Part shown: positions 1-8,294 of the stretch, piece after piece
How positions within the stretch are numbered: position 1 is the first letter of the stretch
How the letters are laid out: every line of letters starts with the position of its first letter
From: Pseudomonas viridiflava
Lineage (GTDB): Bacteria > Pseudomonadota > Gammaproteobacteria > Pseudomonadales > Pseudomonadaceae
Direction of reading: 5' to 3'
DNA length: 64,000 nt
Assembly: GCF_900589395.1 (NCBI RefSeq)
Contig: NZ_UUIS01000075.1
Location: forward strand, 267,722 to 331,721
The notes under the pieces: generated by a model
Told to the model about the DNA's origin: nothing
Databases searched by the model: none
The model's input: the letters and a program-made list of their open reading frames with translations, nothing else
Translations under genes and position numbers: made by a program

Positions 1-1
1 T

Positions 2-565
2 GCCTCCGAGATGCTGCCTATCGCCTTGAATTACCTGGCGTTGCCACCGCACAGCGAGGACCCGGCCGATTACGCCAAGGCTGAAGCGCTGCTGGCAGGC
101 ATACGCCCCTACGTGCGCTATTTACACCAGAACAGCTATATCGCCGACCTGGCTGAAGGAAAGATCTGCCTGGCCGTGGGATTTTCCGGTGATGTTTCCC
201 AAGCCCAGGCGCTGGCTGCGAAGGCCGGCCATCCTGTCGTGATCGATTATGTAATCCCCAAGGAAGGATCGCCGATGTGGTTTGACATGGTCGCCATGCC
301 CATCGACGCGCCCAACGAGAACGCCGCATATGCCTTCATGAACTATCTGTTGCGGCCTGAGGTGATTGCCAACATCACCAATCAGATGCATTACGCCAAC
401 GGCAACGAGAAAGCCGACGCCCTGATCGCTCCCGCGTTATGGCACGACACCACGGTCTACCCCAATGCCGACATGATCGGTCGAATGTTCGTCCTGGAAG
501 CGGTCAGCGCCGAGCTTGAAACACGGCGTAACCAGATATGGGAGCGCATCAAGCGCGCGAAATGA
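2..565 (+). CDS. Polyamine ABC transporter substrate-binding protein (C-terminal part)
   Basis: The frame is open from the window edge, so only about the last 187 residues are visible. They match the second lobe of PotF/SpuD/SpuE-type periplasmic binding proteins, which capture putrescine or spermidine for an ABC importer. Visible hallmarks are a hinge-proximal segment ending in VGFSGD, a ligand-side PKEGSPMWFDMVAMP stretch, the family-typical NYLLRPEVIANIT and YANGN motifs, and a C-terminal helix ending in ERIKRAK. The polyamine family is clear, but the exact ligand cannot be judged without the N-terminal lobe. No permease or ATPase gene follows; the next gene is an unrelated phosphatase, so any partner genes must lie upstream of the window or elsewhere. 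Confidence 0.85.
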   Translation, partial: ASEMLPIALNYLALPPHSEDPADYAKAEALLAGIRPYVRYLHQNSYIADLAEGKICLAVGFSGDVSQAQALAAKAGHPVVIDYVIPKEGSPMWFDMVAMPIDAPNENAAYAFMNYLLRPEVIANITNQMHYANGNEKADALIAPALWHDTTVYPNADMIGRMFVLEAVSAELETRRNQIWERIKRAK

Positions 566-847
566 GCCGTCAACAGCCGGTCGACATTGGGTTTGGGCGC
601 CATCCCTTCATGTTTTTTTGACGCTCGATGTCATATTTTTCCCTGATGCTTGCAACAGTGTGCCTTTTTTCGACTCTGATGCAGGTCTTCTTCATACCGC
701 AACATACAGCCACTAGCCTTAATGAAGGCTGTTGCTAGGCATCCACGACCTCATCAACGGATGGATTCAAGAAGCCACAGGTCTGGCAATGTTGCCGCAG
801 TGACTGGACAAAATTGCATTGATAAAAACCTGCACCGGATTCTTAAC

Positions 848-1525
848 ATGATCAAGCGTCTCACCTCTTCCCTGGGCCACTGGCGCAAAGGCCGCTGGCT
901 GGTCTTGCCGCTGGCGCTCAGCGCGTCGGCGGTCTTCTGGTTTTCCAGCGGCCAGGGCGTGTATGCCGAATCCAAGAACGGAACCCAGACCCTGGTGTTT
1001 TTGCGTCATGCCGAGAAACCCGCCATGGGCCTTGGGCAGTTGAACTGCCAGGGCCTCAATCGTGCGCTGGACCTGGCCGAGTTGCTGCCCAACGAGTTCG
1101 GCAAGGCCGACTTCATCTTTGCCGCCAACCCCAGCCGCCAGGTCGAAGAGGGCGAGGGCGACCATTCCTACAGCTACATTCGCCCGCTGATGACCATCGG
1201 TCCCAGTGCGATCAAGCTTGGCTTGCCGGTGAACATCGACTTCAGTGCCAACGACACCAGTGATCTGGCGCACGAGCTGATGGAAGCCAAGTACCACGAC
1301 GCGACCATCTACACCGCCTGGTCGCATGGCTACCTGCCAGACCTGGTCAACAAGGTGGCCGAAGAGGCCTCAGGCAAGAAAACCACGCTGATCGAGGACT
1401 GGACCGGCGACGACTTCGACTCGCTGTTGGTCATGACCCTCAAGTGGACCAATGGCAAGGCCACGCTTGATTACCAGATTCACAAGCAGAATCTCAACAA
1501 CGGCACGGTCAGTTGCCCGACCTGA
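848..1525 (+). CDS. Periplasmic histidine phosphatase family protein
   Basis: A 225-residue protein of the histidine phosphatase (phosphoglycerate mutase-like) superfamily. An N-terminal hydrophobic segment (about residues 18-38, after basic residues) looks like a signal peptide or anchor, so it should act in the periplasm. The catalytic RHG-type motif is present as LRHAEKP near residue 51, with the phosphorylated histidine in RHA. A later SHGYLP segment may supply the second histidine. The substrate is unknown; relatives include lipid A-modifying and phosphate ester-cleaving enzymes. The frame is open further upstream, but this ATG precedes the signal-like segment directly and gives the usual length. 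It appears to be a single-gene unit between the polyamine-binding protein and the deacetylase gene. Confidence 0.75.
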   Translation: MIKRLTSSLGHWRKGRWLVLPLALSASAVFWFSSGQGVYAESKNGTQTLVFLRHAEKPAMGLGQLNCQGLNRALDLAELLPNEFGKADFIFAANPSRQVEEGEGDHSYSYIRPLMTIGPSAIKLGLPVNIDFSANDTSDLAHELMEAKYHDATIYTAWSHGYLPDLVNKVAEEASGKKTTLIEDWTGDDFDSLLVMTLKWTNGKATLDYQIHKQNLNNGTVSCPT

Positions 1526-1626
1526 TACCCGACACCACATGTCGCGCTGGTGTTAACGCACGACGGCCGCTAGTGTGTGCAGCTTTTCGCTCAAGCCTTC
1601 CCTGAGCGGAGCTGCCCGGGTCGATC

Positions 1627-2523
1627 ATGAAAACCGTTGTTGCCGCCTTCTGGCTGTCTGCCGCCTGCCTGTTATCGGGCTGTATCGGCTCACCTCTACC
1701 CCTGACCGAACAGGCAGCCGGGCAGCTGCGGCACGTGCCGCCGGTGCGTTTTGTCCTGACCTTCGACGACGGCCCCAGTGGTTCGGGCTTTTACAATCCC
1801 ACCGAGCAGGTGCTCGACGGGCTGGCCGATAACCCGGTGCAGGCCGGTATCAAGGCGGTGTTCTTTGTGCAGACCGGCGCTATTGGCGGGGGGCGAACCG
1901 AAACGGGCCGTGAACTGATGCGCCGTGAGGGTCGTGAACAGCACATCCTGGGGTTTCACAGCGCCACCCCCCGTCACACCAACCACCGCTCTCTCAGTCC
2001 CGAGGTGCTGGAGCAGTCGCTGACCGACGGCCTGTACGTCATCCAGGCCCAGACCGGCCAGCAGGCCACCCTGGTGCGTCCGCCGTTCTGGAACTATGAC
2101 CAGCGCACCTTTGCCGCCTACCAGCGCCACGGCCTGCATGTGCTGTTGACCGACCTGAGCGCCAACGACGGCAAGATCTGGGGGTTCAACATGAGCCCTC
2201 GGCGCCGTGCGCACTTCCTGCGCGAGATGTCACTGGTGCGCGAGCGCATCGTGCGGGGTGAGTTGCCGGCAGTGGAGGGCGCCACACCGGTGGTCGTGAC
2301 TTTCCATGACATCAACCGCTACAGCGCCCGGCACGTCCAGGAATACCTGCAGATCCTTATCGACAGCGCCCGCCAGACCGGCGTGCCCCTGGCAAGCAAG
2401 CCCTTTTATGACAACCCCGCCGAACTGCAGCGCGCTGCCATGGCCCGTACCGTGCAGGATGGCCAGAGCATCGTGCATCTGCCCGGGTTATGGGATTGGG
2501 TGTGGGATCAGAATGGGCATTGA
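1627..2523 (+). CDS. Polysaccharide deacetylase family lipoprotein (NodB homology domain)
   Basis: A 298-residue predicted lipoprotein. The signal peptide ends in a lipobox (LLSGC, cysteine at about residue 19). A NodB-type carbohydrate esterase domain follows, with motif 1 as LTFDDGPSG near residue 46, where the two aspartates would be the catalytic base and a metal ligand. HSATPRHTNH supplies metal-binding histidines, RPPFWNYD is motif 3, and VVTFHDIN is a late active-site motif. Members remove acetyl groups from chitin, peptidoglycan or exopolysaccharide; this one should be tethered to the outer membrane facing the periplasm. It starts about 100 bp after the phosphatase gene and may be co-transcribed with it. 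Specificity cannot be assigned. Confidence 0.8.
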   Translation: MKTVVAAFWLSAACLLSGCIGSPLPLTEQAAGQLRHVPPVRFVLTFDDGPSGSGFYNPTEQVLDGLADNPVQAGIKAVFFVQTGAIGGGRTETGRELMRREGREQHILGFHSATPRHTNHRSLSPEVLEQSLTDGLYVIQAQTGQQATLVRPPFWNYDQRTFAAYQRHGLHVLLTDLSANDGKIWGFNMSPRRRAHFLREMSLVRERIVRGELPAVEGATPVVVTFHDINRYSARHVQEYLQILIDSARQTGVPLASKPFYDNPAELQRAAMARTVQDGQSIVHLPGLWDWVWDQNGH

Positions 2524-2564
2524 GTGTGCACAGAGCAGGCAGTACGACGCTGCGCATAACCCAT

Positions 2565-2585
2565 GCAGGACCGGCTTGAGCCGGG
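2565..2585. repeat. Single REP-like palindromic unit
   Basis: A 21-bp stretch (GCAGGACCGGCTTGAGCCGGG) that resembles the reverse complement of the sequence at 6971-6991. Its core, CCGGCTTGAGCCGG, is an imperfect palindrome. Both copies lie between genes, as expected for Pseudomonas REP units. Only one arm is present here, so this is not a full REPIN. Confidence 0.5.
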
Positions 2586-2676
2586 AAAAGGCGCCAAACG
2601 GTGTAAGCCTTGCCTTGGCGTTGTGTCACTGACACCCGCTAAGGCACAGCGCTGTCGTGTAGCAAATACAGTCCAG

Positions 2677-2799
2677 GTAGGAGCGCGCTTGCCGGTATGC
2701 CGGACCACCGCGACCGAGTGCGTAGCGCTCGCAGAAATCTCGGAAACGCTGAAATTTTACGACTGCTACGCAGCCGGTCGCGGGCAAGCGCGCTCCTAC
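2677..2799. repeat. REPIN-type palindromic element, copy A
   Basis: A 123-bp imperfect palindrome. Outer arms GTAGGAGCGCGCTTGCC (2677-2693) and its exact reverse complement (2783-2799) enclose a second inverted pair: CGCGACCGAGTGCGTAGC near 2710 pairs with a segment near 2764-2781 at about 16 of 18 positions. The loop contains an ATTTTACGACTGCT segment also found in copy B at 40137-40246. The design, two inverted REP units about 100 bp apart, is that of REPINs, which in Pseudomonas are mobilised in trans by RAYT transposases. It sits between the convergent deacetylase and LysR genes, where it may also act as a transcriptional barrier. Confidence 0.8.
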
Positions 2800-2802
2800 A
2801 GA

Positions 2803-3711
2803 TCACGTGTTCGTATTGGCCAGCAACCAGTCCCGAAACCCACACAACGATGGCAGGTTCTGAAACCGTGTGGCATACGCCAGGTAATAGCTGCGACCGC
2901 TGTTCATCGGCTCGAACAGGCTGACGAGTTCGCCACGGGCCAGTTCGTCCCGCACCAGCACGCTGGGCACCAGGGCGATGCCGATGCCGGCCGCCACGGC
3001 CTGGATCAGGTGCGAGGTGACCTCAAAGCTCGGGCCGGGCCGCAGGCTGTGATGGTTCAGCCCGTTATGCTCGAACCAGTCCGACCAGGCATTGGGCCGC
3101 GAAACCACGCTCAGCAGCGAATGTTGGGCCACGTCCTGTGGGTGCATGTCGGCATGGCCGGGCAGGGCGTCGGGGCTGGCGATCACCAGCAAGGTCTCGG
3201 CCATCAGCGGGTGGGCGATATAGCCTGGCCAGTTGCCGTTGCCTGCGCAGATCAGCGCGTGCATGTCCTGAGCGGCTGAGCTGAGGTCGTTCAGGGCGAT
3301 ACGTGAATGAATATGCACGACAGACCCTGGATGCCGGGCATAAAAGTCATGCATCTGCGGCAGCAGCCAGCGTGAACCGAAGGTCGGCAGCACCGCCAGA
3401 TTCAGGGTGCCGCTTTCGGATTTATGCGCGATGGTCTGCAACGTCGCACTGCGGATCCGCCCCAGGGCAGCGGCCAGTTCATGCTGGTACAGGGCGCCGG
3501 CCGTGGTCAGTTCGATGCGCCGACCCTCGCGCTTGAACAGCTCGACGTCCAGTTGCGCTTCCAGAGCCTGCACCTGGCGGCTGATCGCACTCTGGGTCAG
3601 GGTCAGTTCCTCGGCTGCCTTGGTGAAGCTGCCATGGCGCGCTGCCGCCTCGAAAGCGATCAGCAGCGACATCGAAGGGGTCAAGCGTCTTGGGTTCATA
3701 GGTGTCAACAT
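2803..3711 (-). CDS. LysR-type transcriptional regulator (GcvA-like)
   Basis: A 302-residue LysR-type regulator. The N-terminal winged helix-turn-helix (about residues 10-70) contains the family signature FEAAARHGSFTKAAEELTLTQSAISRQVQ, here split by residue 20 for brevity of reading: FEAAARHGSF then TKAAEELTLTQSAISRQ. The rest is a periplasmic-binding-protein-like effector domain of the GcvA/AmpR branch. It is divergent from ydiJ with 160 bp between them, so by the usual LysR arrangement it probably controls ydiJ and itself. The effector is unknown; 2-hydroxyglutarate is a reasonable guess from the neighbour only. A second ATG four codons in (3699) is an equally plausible start. The shared intergenic region holds a short inverted repeat at 3734-3748. 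Confidence 0.85.
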   Translation of the reverse strand: MLTPMNPRRLTPSMSLLIAFEAAARHGSFTKAAEELTLTQSAISRQVQALEAQLDVELFKREGRRIELTTAGALYQHELAAALGRIRSATLQTIAHKSESGTLNLAVLPTFGSRWLLPQMHDFYARHPGSVVHIHSRIALNDLSSAAQDMHALICAGNGNWPGYIAHPLMAETLLVIASPDALPGHADMHPQDVAQHSLLSVVSRPNAWSDWFEHNGLNHHSLRPGPSFEVTSHLIQAVAAGIGIALVPSVLVRDELARGELVSLFEPMNSGRSYYLAYATRFQNLPSLCGFRDWLLANTNT

Positions 3712-3733
3712 CGCTCATTCATGAAACTCATGC

Positions 3734-3748
3734 AAACCCGCCGGGTTT
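3734..3748. promoter_or_regulatory. Short inverted repeat in the LysR/ydiJ intergenic region
   Basis: AAACCCG-C-CGGGTTT, 7-bp perfect arms with a one-base centre, lies 23 bp upstream of the LysR start and about 125 bp upstream of ydiJ. It could be part of an operator for the adjacent LysR protein, but it is short and LysR sites more often follow a T-N11-A pattern. Confidence 0.3.
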
Positions 3749-3871
3749 TACATTTGCCAGTACGTCGGTTGTGGCTGAAAATCCACCTCAACCGTTGATA
3801 GGCCGTAGCCGGGCGTTGGCGCCAGCATACGTGTTCTGCATATAAAAAGTCTTCGAGACAGGAAGTACGCC

Positions 3872-6800
3872 ATGATTGCCTTGCTCACACCCGCGACCGG
3901 ACAGGCCGACTTGTATGACCGCTTCCTCACGGCCCTGGCCGGTGCAGGCTTTGCCGGCGACATTGCCCGTGATCATGGGCTGCGCACCGTGCTGGCCACC
4001 GACAACTCGATCTACCAGCGCCTGCCGCAAGCGGCGGTGTTTCCGCGCGACAGCGGCGACGTCGAAATCGTGGCGCGCCTGGCCGCCCGGCCGGAGTTCC
4101 ACAGCATTGTCCTGACCCCGCGCGGCGGCGGCACGGGCACCAATGGCCAGTCGCTGACCGATGGCGTGATCGTCGACCTGTCGCGGCACATGAACCGCAT
4201 CCTGGAAATCAATGTCGAGGAGCGCTGGGTGCGGGTGCAGACCGGTGTGGTCAAGGACCAGCTCAATGCCGCGCTCAAGCCGCACGGGCTTTTCTTCGCC
4301 CCGGAACTGTCGACCTCCAACCGCGCCACCATCGGCGGCATGATCAACACCGACGCCAGCGGTCAGGGCAGTTGCACCTACGGCAAGACCCGCGACCATG
4401 TACTGGACCTGTCCACCGTGCTGCTCGGCGGCGCCCGCGTGTACAGTCATGTAATGGATGATCAGGCCGTGGCCGCCGAGCAGGCCCGCAACGATCGCGG
4501 CGCCGAGGTGTATCGCTGCGCGCAGGGCATCGCCGATGAACAGGCGCAACTGATCAAGGACATCTTTCCGCCCCTCAACCGCTGCCTGACCGGCTACGAC
4601 CTGGCGCACCTGCGCGAAGCCGACGGGCGCTTCAACCTCAACAGCGTGCTGTGTGGTTCGGAAGGCTCGCTGGGTTTTATCGTCGAGGCGCGCCTGAACG
4701 TGCTGCCCATCCCCAAGCATTCGATCCTGGTCAATGTGCGCTACGCCGGCTTCATGGATGCACTGCGCGACGCCAAGGCGCTGATGGCGCTCAAACCGCT
4801 GTCGATCGAAACCGTCGACTCCAAGGTCCTGATGCTGGCCATGCAGGACATCGTCTGGCACGGCGTGGCCGAATATTTTCCGCAAAACCCTGAAACCCCG
4901 ACCCTGGGCATCAACCTGATCGAGTTCAGCGGCGATGACCTGGACGACGTCGAACGCCGGGTGCACGGTTTCGTCGAGCATTTGCAGCGCGACACCTCGG
5001 TAGTGCGCCTGGGCCATACCCTGGCGGTGGGCCACGCCGCCATGGGCCGTATCTACGCCATGCGCAAGCGCGCCGTCGGCCTGCTGGGCAACGTCAAGGG
5101 CGAGGCGCGGCCACAGCCGTTCGTGGAAGACACTGCCGTGCCACCGGAGAACCTGGCCGACTTCATCCAGGAATTTCGTGACCTGCTCGACAGCTACGGC
5201 CTGCAATACGGCATGTTCGGCCACGTCGACGCCGGCGTGCTGCATGTGCGGCCGATCCTGGACATGAAAGACCCGGCCCAGGCCGCGTTGATCCGCCCGA
5301 TCTCCGACCAGGTGGCGGCGCTGACGCAAAAGCATGGCGGCCTGTTGTGGGGCGAGCATGGCAAGGGCCTGCGGTCGCAATACGTGCCGGGCTACTTTGG
5401 CGAGCTGTACCCGTCGTTGCAGGCGCTCAAGGCCGCCTTCGACCCCCACAACCAGCTCAACCCCGGCAAGATCGCCACGCCGGCCACAGTCCCGGCCGCC
5501 CGCCTGACATTGGTCGATGAAGTGCAGTTGCGCGGCGAGCTGGACCGGACCATTGATGAGCGTGTGTGGCAGAGCTATGAAAGCGCCGTACATTGCAACG
5601 GCAACGGTGCCTGCTACAACTACGACCCCAACGACGCCATGTGCCCGTCGTGGAAAGCCACCCGCGACCGCATCCACTCGCCCAAGGGCCGTGCCTCGCT
5701 GATTCGCGAATGGCTGCGCCTGCAGGGCGAGCAGAACATCGACGTATTGGCGGCCAGCCTCAAGGCCCGCTCCAGCAACGCCCTGAGCGGGCTGCTGGGC
5801 AAGGCCCGCAACAGCCTGGCCCGGCACCGTGGCCAGCAGGATTTCTCACACGAAGTCTATGACGCCATGGCCGGCTGCCTGGCGTGCAAGTCCTGCGCGG
5901 GGCAGTGCCCGGTCAAGGTCAACGTGCCGGACTTCCGCTCACGGTTTCTCGAGCTGTACCACACCCGCTACCTGCGCCCGCTCAAGGACTACCTGATCGG
6001 CTCGCTGGAGTTCACCATCCCGTACCTGGCGCGTTTCCCCAGGCTGTATAACGCCACCATGAGCGCCAGACCGGTGCGCTACCTGTTGGAGCACGTGGCT
6101 GGCATGGTCGACAGTCCGCTGCTGAGCCTGATGGATTTGCGCGCCGCCTGTGCCCGCTGGAACGTCGGCATTGCGACGCCCGAGCGCCTGGCGGCCCTGA
6201 GCCCCGCACAGCGCGAGCGCACCGTGATCCTGGTGCAGGACGCCTTCACGCGTTATTTCGAGACCCCCCTGGTTGCCGACTGGCTGGAACTGATCAGCCG
6301 CCTGGGCTACCAGGTGTACCTGGCACCCTATGCCCCCAACGGCAAGCCGTTGCAGGTGCAGGGTTTCATGGCCGCCTTTGAAAAGGCCGCCCATTACAAC
6401 AGCCAGACCCTGGGCCGCCTGCAGGGCTTCGACATCCCGCTGGTGGGCCTGGACCCGGCCATGACCCTGGTCTATCGCCAGGAATACGCCAAGACCGTAG
6501 GCGCCGAAGCCCCCACGGTGCTGCTGCCGCAGGAATGGCTGGCCACCGCACAACTGCCCGAGCGCGAAGACACCGGCAAGGTGTTCCACTTCCTGCCGCA
6601 CTGCACCGAAAAGACCAACGAGCCGGGCAGCATTGGCTTGTGGCAGAAAGCCTACTCGCGTCTGGGCCTGAAGCTCGATGTACTGCCCAGCGGCTGCTGC
6701 GGCATGTCCGGCACCTACGGGCATGAAACCCGCAATGCCGGCACTTCGGCCATCATCTACGGGCAGTCCTGGCAACCGCTGGTGGCCAGGCATGCGACGG

Positions 6801-6913
6801 ATGGCGGGCTGGTGGCGGATGGTTACTCGTGCCGCAGCCAGGTCAAGCGCCAGGACGGCAAGGTGGTGCTGCATCCGTTGCAGGTGGTGTTGCAGCAGGT
6901 GAGGGCAGGCTGA
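3872..6913 (+). CDS. ydiJ: D-2-hydroxyglutarate dehydrogenase, FAD and Fe-S protein (YdiJ)
   Basis: A 1013-residue, two-part oxidoreductase matching the length and domain order of YdiJ. The N-terminal half is an FAD-linked oxidase domain with the flavin-binding PRGGGTGTNGQSL loop at about residues 83-95 and a C-terminal lobe ending in HNQLNPGKIATP. It is followed by cysteine-rich segments: CNGNGACYNYDPNDAMCPSW near residue 575 and the 4Fe-4S motif CLACKSCAGQCPVK near 669. The C-terminal CCG-type domain includes LPHCTEKT and SGCCGMSGTYGHE near 940. YdiJ oxidises D-2-hydroxyglutarate, which arises as a by-product of serine synthesis, and passes electrons to the respiratory chain. The start is supported by CAGGAAGT about 8 bases upstream. 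The divergent LysR gene is its likely regulator. Confidence 0.9.
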   Translation: MIALLTPATGQADLYDRFLTALAGAGFAGDIARDHGLRTVLATDNSIYQRLPQAAVFPRDSGDVEIVARLAARPEFHSIVLTPRGGGTGTNGQSLTDGVIVDLSRHMNRILEINVEERWVRVQTGVVKDQLNAALKPHGLFFAPELSTSNRATIGGMINTDASGQGSCTYGKTRDHVLDLSTVLLGGARVYSHVMDDQAVAAEQARNDRGAEVYRCAQGIADEQAQLIKDIFPPLNRCLTGYDLAHLREADGRFNLNSVLCGSEGSLGFIVEARLNVLPIPKHSILVNVRYAGFMDALRDAKALMALKPLSIETVDSKVLMLAMQDIVWHGVAEYFPQNPETPTLGINLIEFSGDDLDDVERRVHGFVEHLQRDTSVVRLGHTLAVGHAAMGRIYAMRKRAVGLLGNVKGEARPQPFVEDTAVPPENLADFIQEFRDLLDSYGLQYGMFGHVDAGVLHVRPILDMKDPAQAALIRPISDQVAALTQKHGGLLWGEHGKGLRSQYVPGYFGELYPSLQALKAAFDPHNQLNPGKIATPATVPAARLTLVDEVQLRGELDRTIDERVWQSYESAVHCNGNGACYNYDPNDAMCPSWKATRDRIHSPKGRASLIREWLRLQGEQNIDVLAASLKARSSNALSGLLGKARNSLARHRGQQDFSHEVYDAMAGCLACKSCAGQCPVKVNVPDFRSRFLELYHTRYLRPLKDYLIGSLEFTIPYLARFPRLYNATMSARPVRYLLEHVAGMVDSPLLSLMDLRAACARWNVGIATPERLAALSPAQRERTVILVQDAFTRYFETPLVADWLELISRLGYQVYLAPYAPNGKPLQVQGFMAAFEKAAHYNSQTLGRLQGFDIPLVGLDPAMTLVYRQEYAKTVGAEAPTVLLPQEWLATAQLPEREDTGKVFHFLPHCTEKTNEPGSIGLWQKAYSRLGLKLDVLPSGCCGMSGTYGHETRNAGTSAIIYGQSWQPLVARHATDGGLVADGYSCRSQVKRQDGKVVLHPLQVVLQQVRAG

Positions 6914-6970
6914 TAGCGCTTGTAAGGGCCGGGACTGTCCAGAGGCATGTGGCGCCCGGTCTGCAGTATT

Positions 6971-6991
6971 CCCGGCTGAAGCCGGTCCTAC
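6971..6991. repeat. Single REP-like palindromic unit
   Basis: CCCGGCTGAAGCCGGTCCTAC lies between ydiJ and the following oxidoreductase gene. Read on the other strand it is nearly the same as 2565-2585, and its GGTCCTAC end resembles the GCTCCTAC end of the REPIN arms. No inverted partner is visible within 100 bp. Confidence 0.5.
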
Positions 6992-7118
6992 ACGATGGTA
7001 TCGAGCAGCGCGGTGGGGCTGGTCGTTATTCCTGAAAATCCCACTGAACTTCCCGGCCCCTCACAGGCCAATCTTGAAAGGGCTGTCAACATTTACCCAT
7101 TCAAGAGGAGATTCAAGG

Positions 7119-8225
7119 ATGCCTACAGCAGACGGCAAGATTCGCTACGGCGTAGTCGGTGGCGGATCGATTTCCCAAGGGGCGTTCATGCCGGGCGTCG
7201 GTCAGACCGAGAATTCGGTGCTGACCGCCTTGGTGACCGGCGATCCGCAAAAGGCCGATCAACTGGCGGCTTTGTACGGGCTCAAGGCCTATCGGTATGA
7301 GGACTATGACGCGCTGCTCAAGTCCGGTGAAGTCGATGCCGTCTACATTGCCACGCCCAATTTTCGTCATCGCGAATTTGTCCTGCCGGCCCTGGAGGCG
7401 GGTGTTCATGTACTGCTTGAAAAGCCCATGGCCACCAACGAGGCTGATTGTCACGCCATGATCGAGGCGGCCAATCGCACCGGCACCAAGCTGATGATTG
7501 CTTATCGCCTGCACCATGAGCCGGGCACGCTGGAGATCATCGAGCGGGTTCGGGCTGGCGACTTTGGCGAGCCACGGCTGTTTACCTCGACCTTCACCCA
7601 GACAGTGAAAACCAGCAATCATCGGGCGCAGCATGGTTTTGGTGCCGGCCCTGTACCCGACATGGGGCCTTACCCGCTGAATATGGTGCGCCAGCTGTTT
7701 GCCGACGAACCCATCGAAGTCAGCGCCTTTGGCACCAAAACGCCGGGCCGGGACATCAGCACCTGGGATACGGTGACGGCGGTCTTGCGCTTTGCGGGCG
7801 AGCGGCTGGCGCATTTCACGGTCAGCTACAGCCTGCCGGACAGTGAGCGTTTCCAGTTGATCGGCAGCAAGGGCGAGGTCGAGGCCTCGCCGTGCTTTGG
7901 CTACGGGGAGGGCGTGAGCATCGGTTACCGGGCACGTATCGGCGACAACACCCGTGAACATCTGCAACCGGTGGTGGATCAGTTTGCCGGCGAGACCGCG
8001 TATTTCTCCGACTGCATTCTCAATAACGAGATGCCCGAAGCCGATGGCCAGGAAGGCTGGCGCGATGTGCGGGTGGTGGCCGCCATTGAGCGTGCGCTGG
8101 AAACCGGCCAGCCGCAGGTCCTGGAAAAACTGCCGGCCCGACGCGGCACCGACCGCCACCAGCAGCGCCAGTTCGAATTGGCCGAAGTGCCTGGGTTCAT
8201 TGATACCGAGTCGCCCACGGAATAA
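7119..8225 (+). CDS. Gfo/Idh/MocA family NAD(P)-dependent oxidoreductase
   Basis: A 368-residue oxidoreductase. The N-terminal Rossmann fold begins with YGVVGGGSISQGAFMPG, and the family signature EKP occurs in LLEKPMATNEADC at about residue 106, where the lysine assists hydride transfer. The C-terminal alpha/beta domain includes DMGPYPLNMVRQLF, which carries an aspartate and tyrosine typical of the catalytic region. Such enzymes act on sugars or cyclitols; the glucose-fructose oxidoreductase-like branch is the closest I can name. The start is fixed by a strong GAGGAG eight bases upstream; an upstream in-frame ATG lacks such a site. It is convergent with the GH15 gene and separated from it by a good terminator, so a shared role in sugar metabolism is only suggested by proximity. 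Confidence 0.8.
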   Translation: MPTADGKIRYGVVGGGSISQGAFMPGVGQTENSVLTALVTGDPQKADQLAALYGLKAYRYEDYDALLKSGEVDAVYIATPNFRHREFVLPALEAGVHVLLEKPMATNEADCHAMIEAANRTGTKLMIAYRLHHEPGTLEIIERVRAGDFGEPRLFTSTFTQTVKTSNHRAQHGFGAGPVPDMGPYPLNMVRQLFADEPIEVSAFGTKTPGRDISTWDTVTAVLRFAGERLAHFTVSYSLPDSERFQLIGSKGEVEASPCFGYGEGVSIGYRARIGDNTREHLQPVVDQFAGETAYFSDCILNNEMPEADGQEGWRDVRVVAAIERALETGQPQVLEKLPARRGTDRHQQRQFELAEVPGFIDTESPTE

Positions 8226-8245
8226 AAAACAAGCGGTCTACAAAC

Positions 8246-8294
8246 AGGCCGGTAATGTAAGGCGCAATGACAACCTTACGTCACCGGCCTTTTT
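8246..8294. terminator. Rho-independent terminator between convergent genes
   Basis: AGGCCGGT and ACCGGCCT form an outer stem, extended inward by TGTAAGG/CCTTACG after a two-base bulge, and TTTTT follows on the plus strand. It would end the oxidoreductase transcript; its last bases overlap the stop codon of the convergent GH15 gene. Confidence 0.75.

Noticed and set aside
3788..5827. 679-codon open frame on the minus strand
   Set aside because: Antisense to ydiJ, same compositional explanation, no motif.
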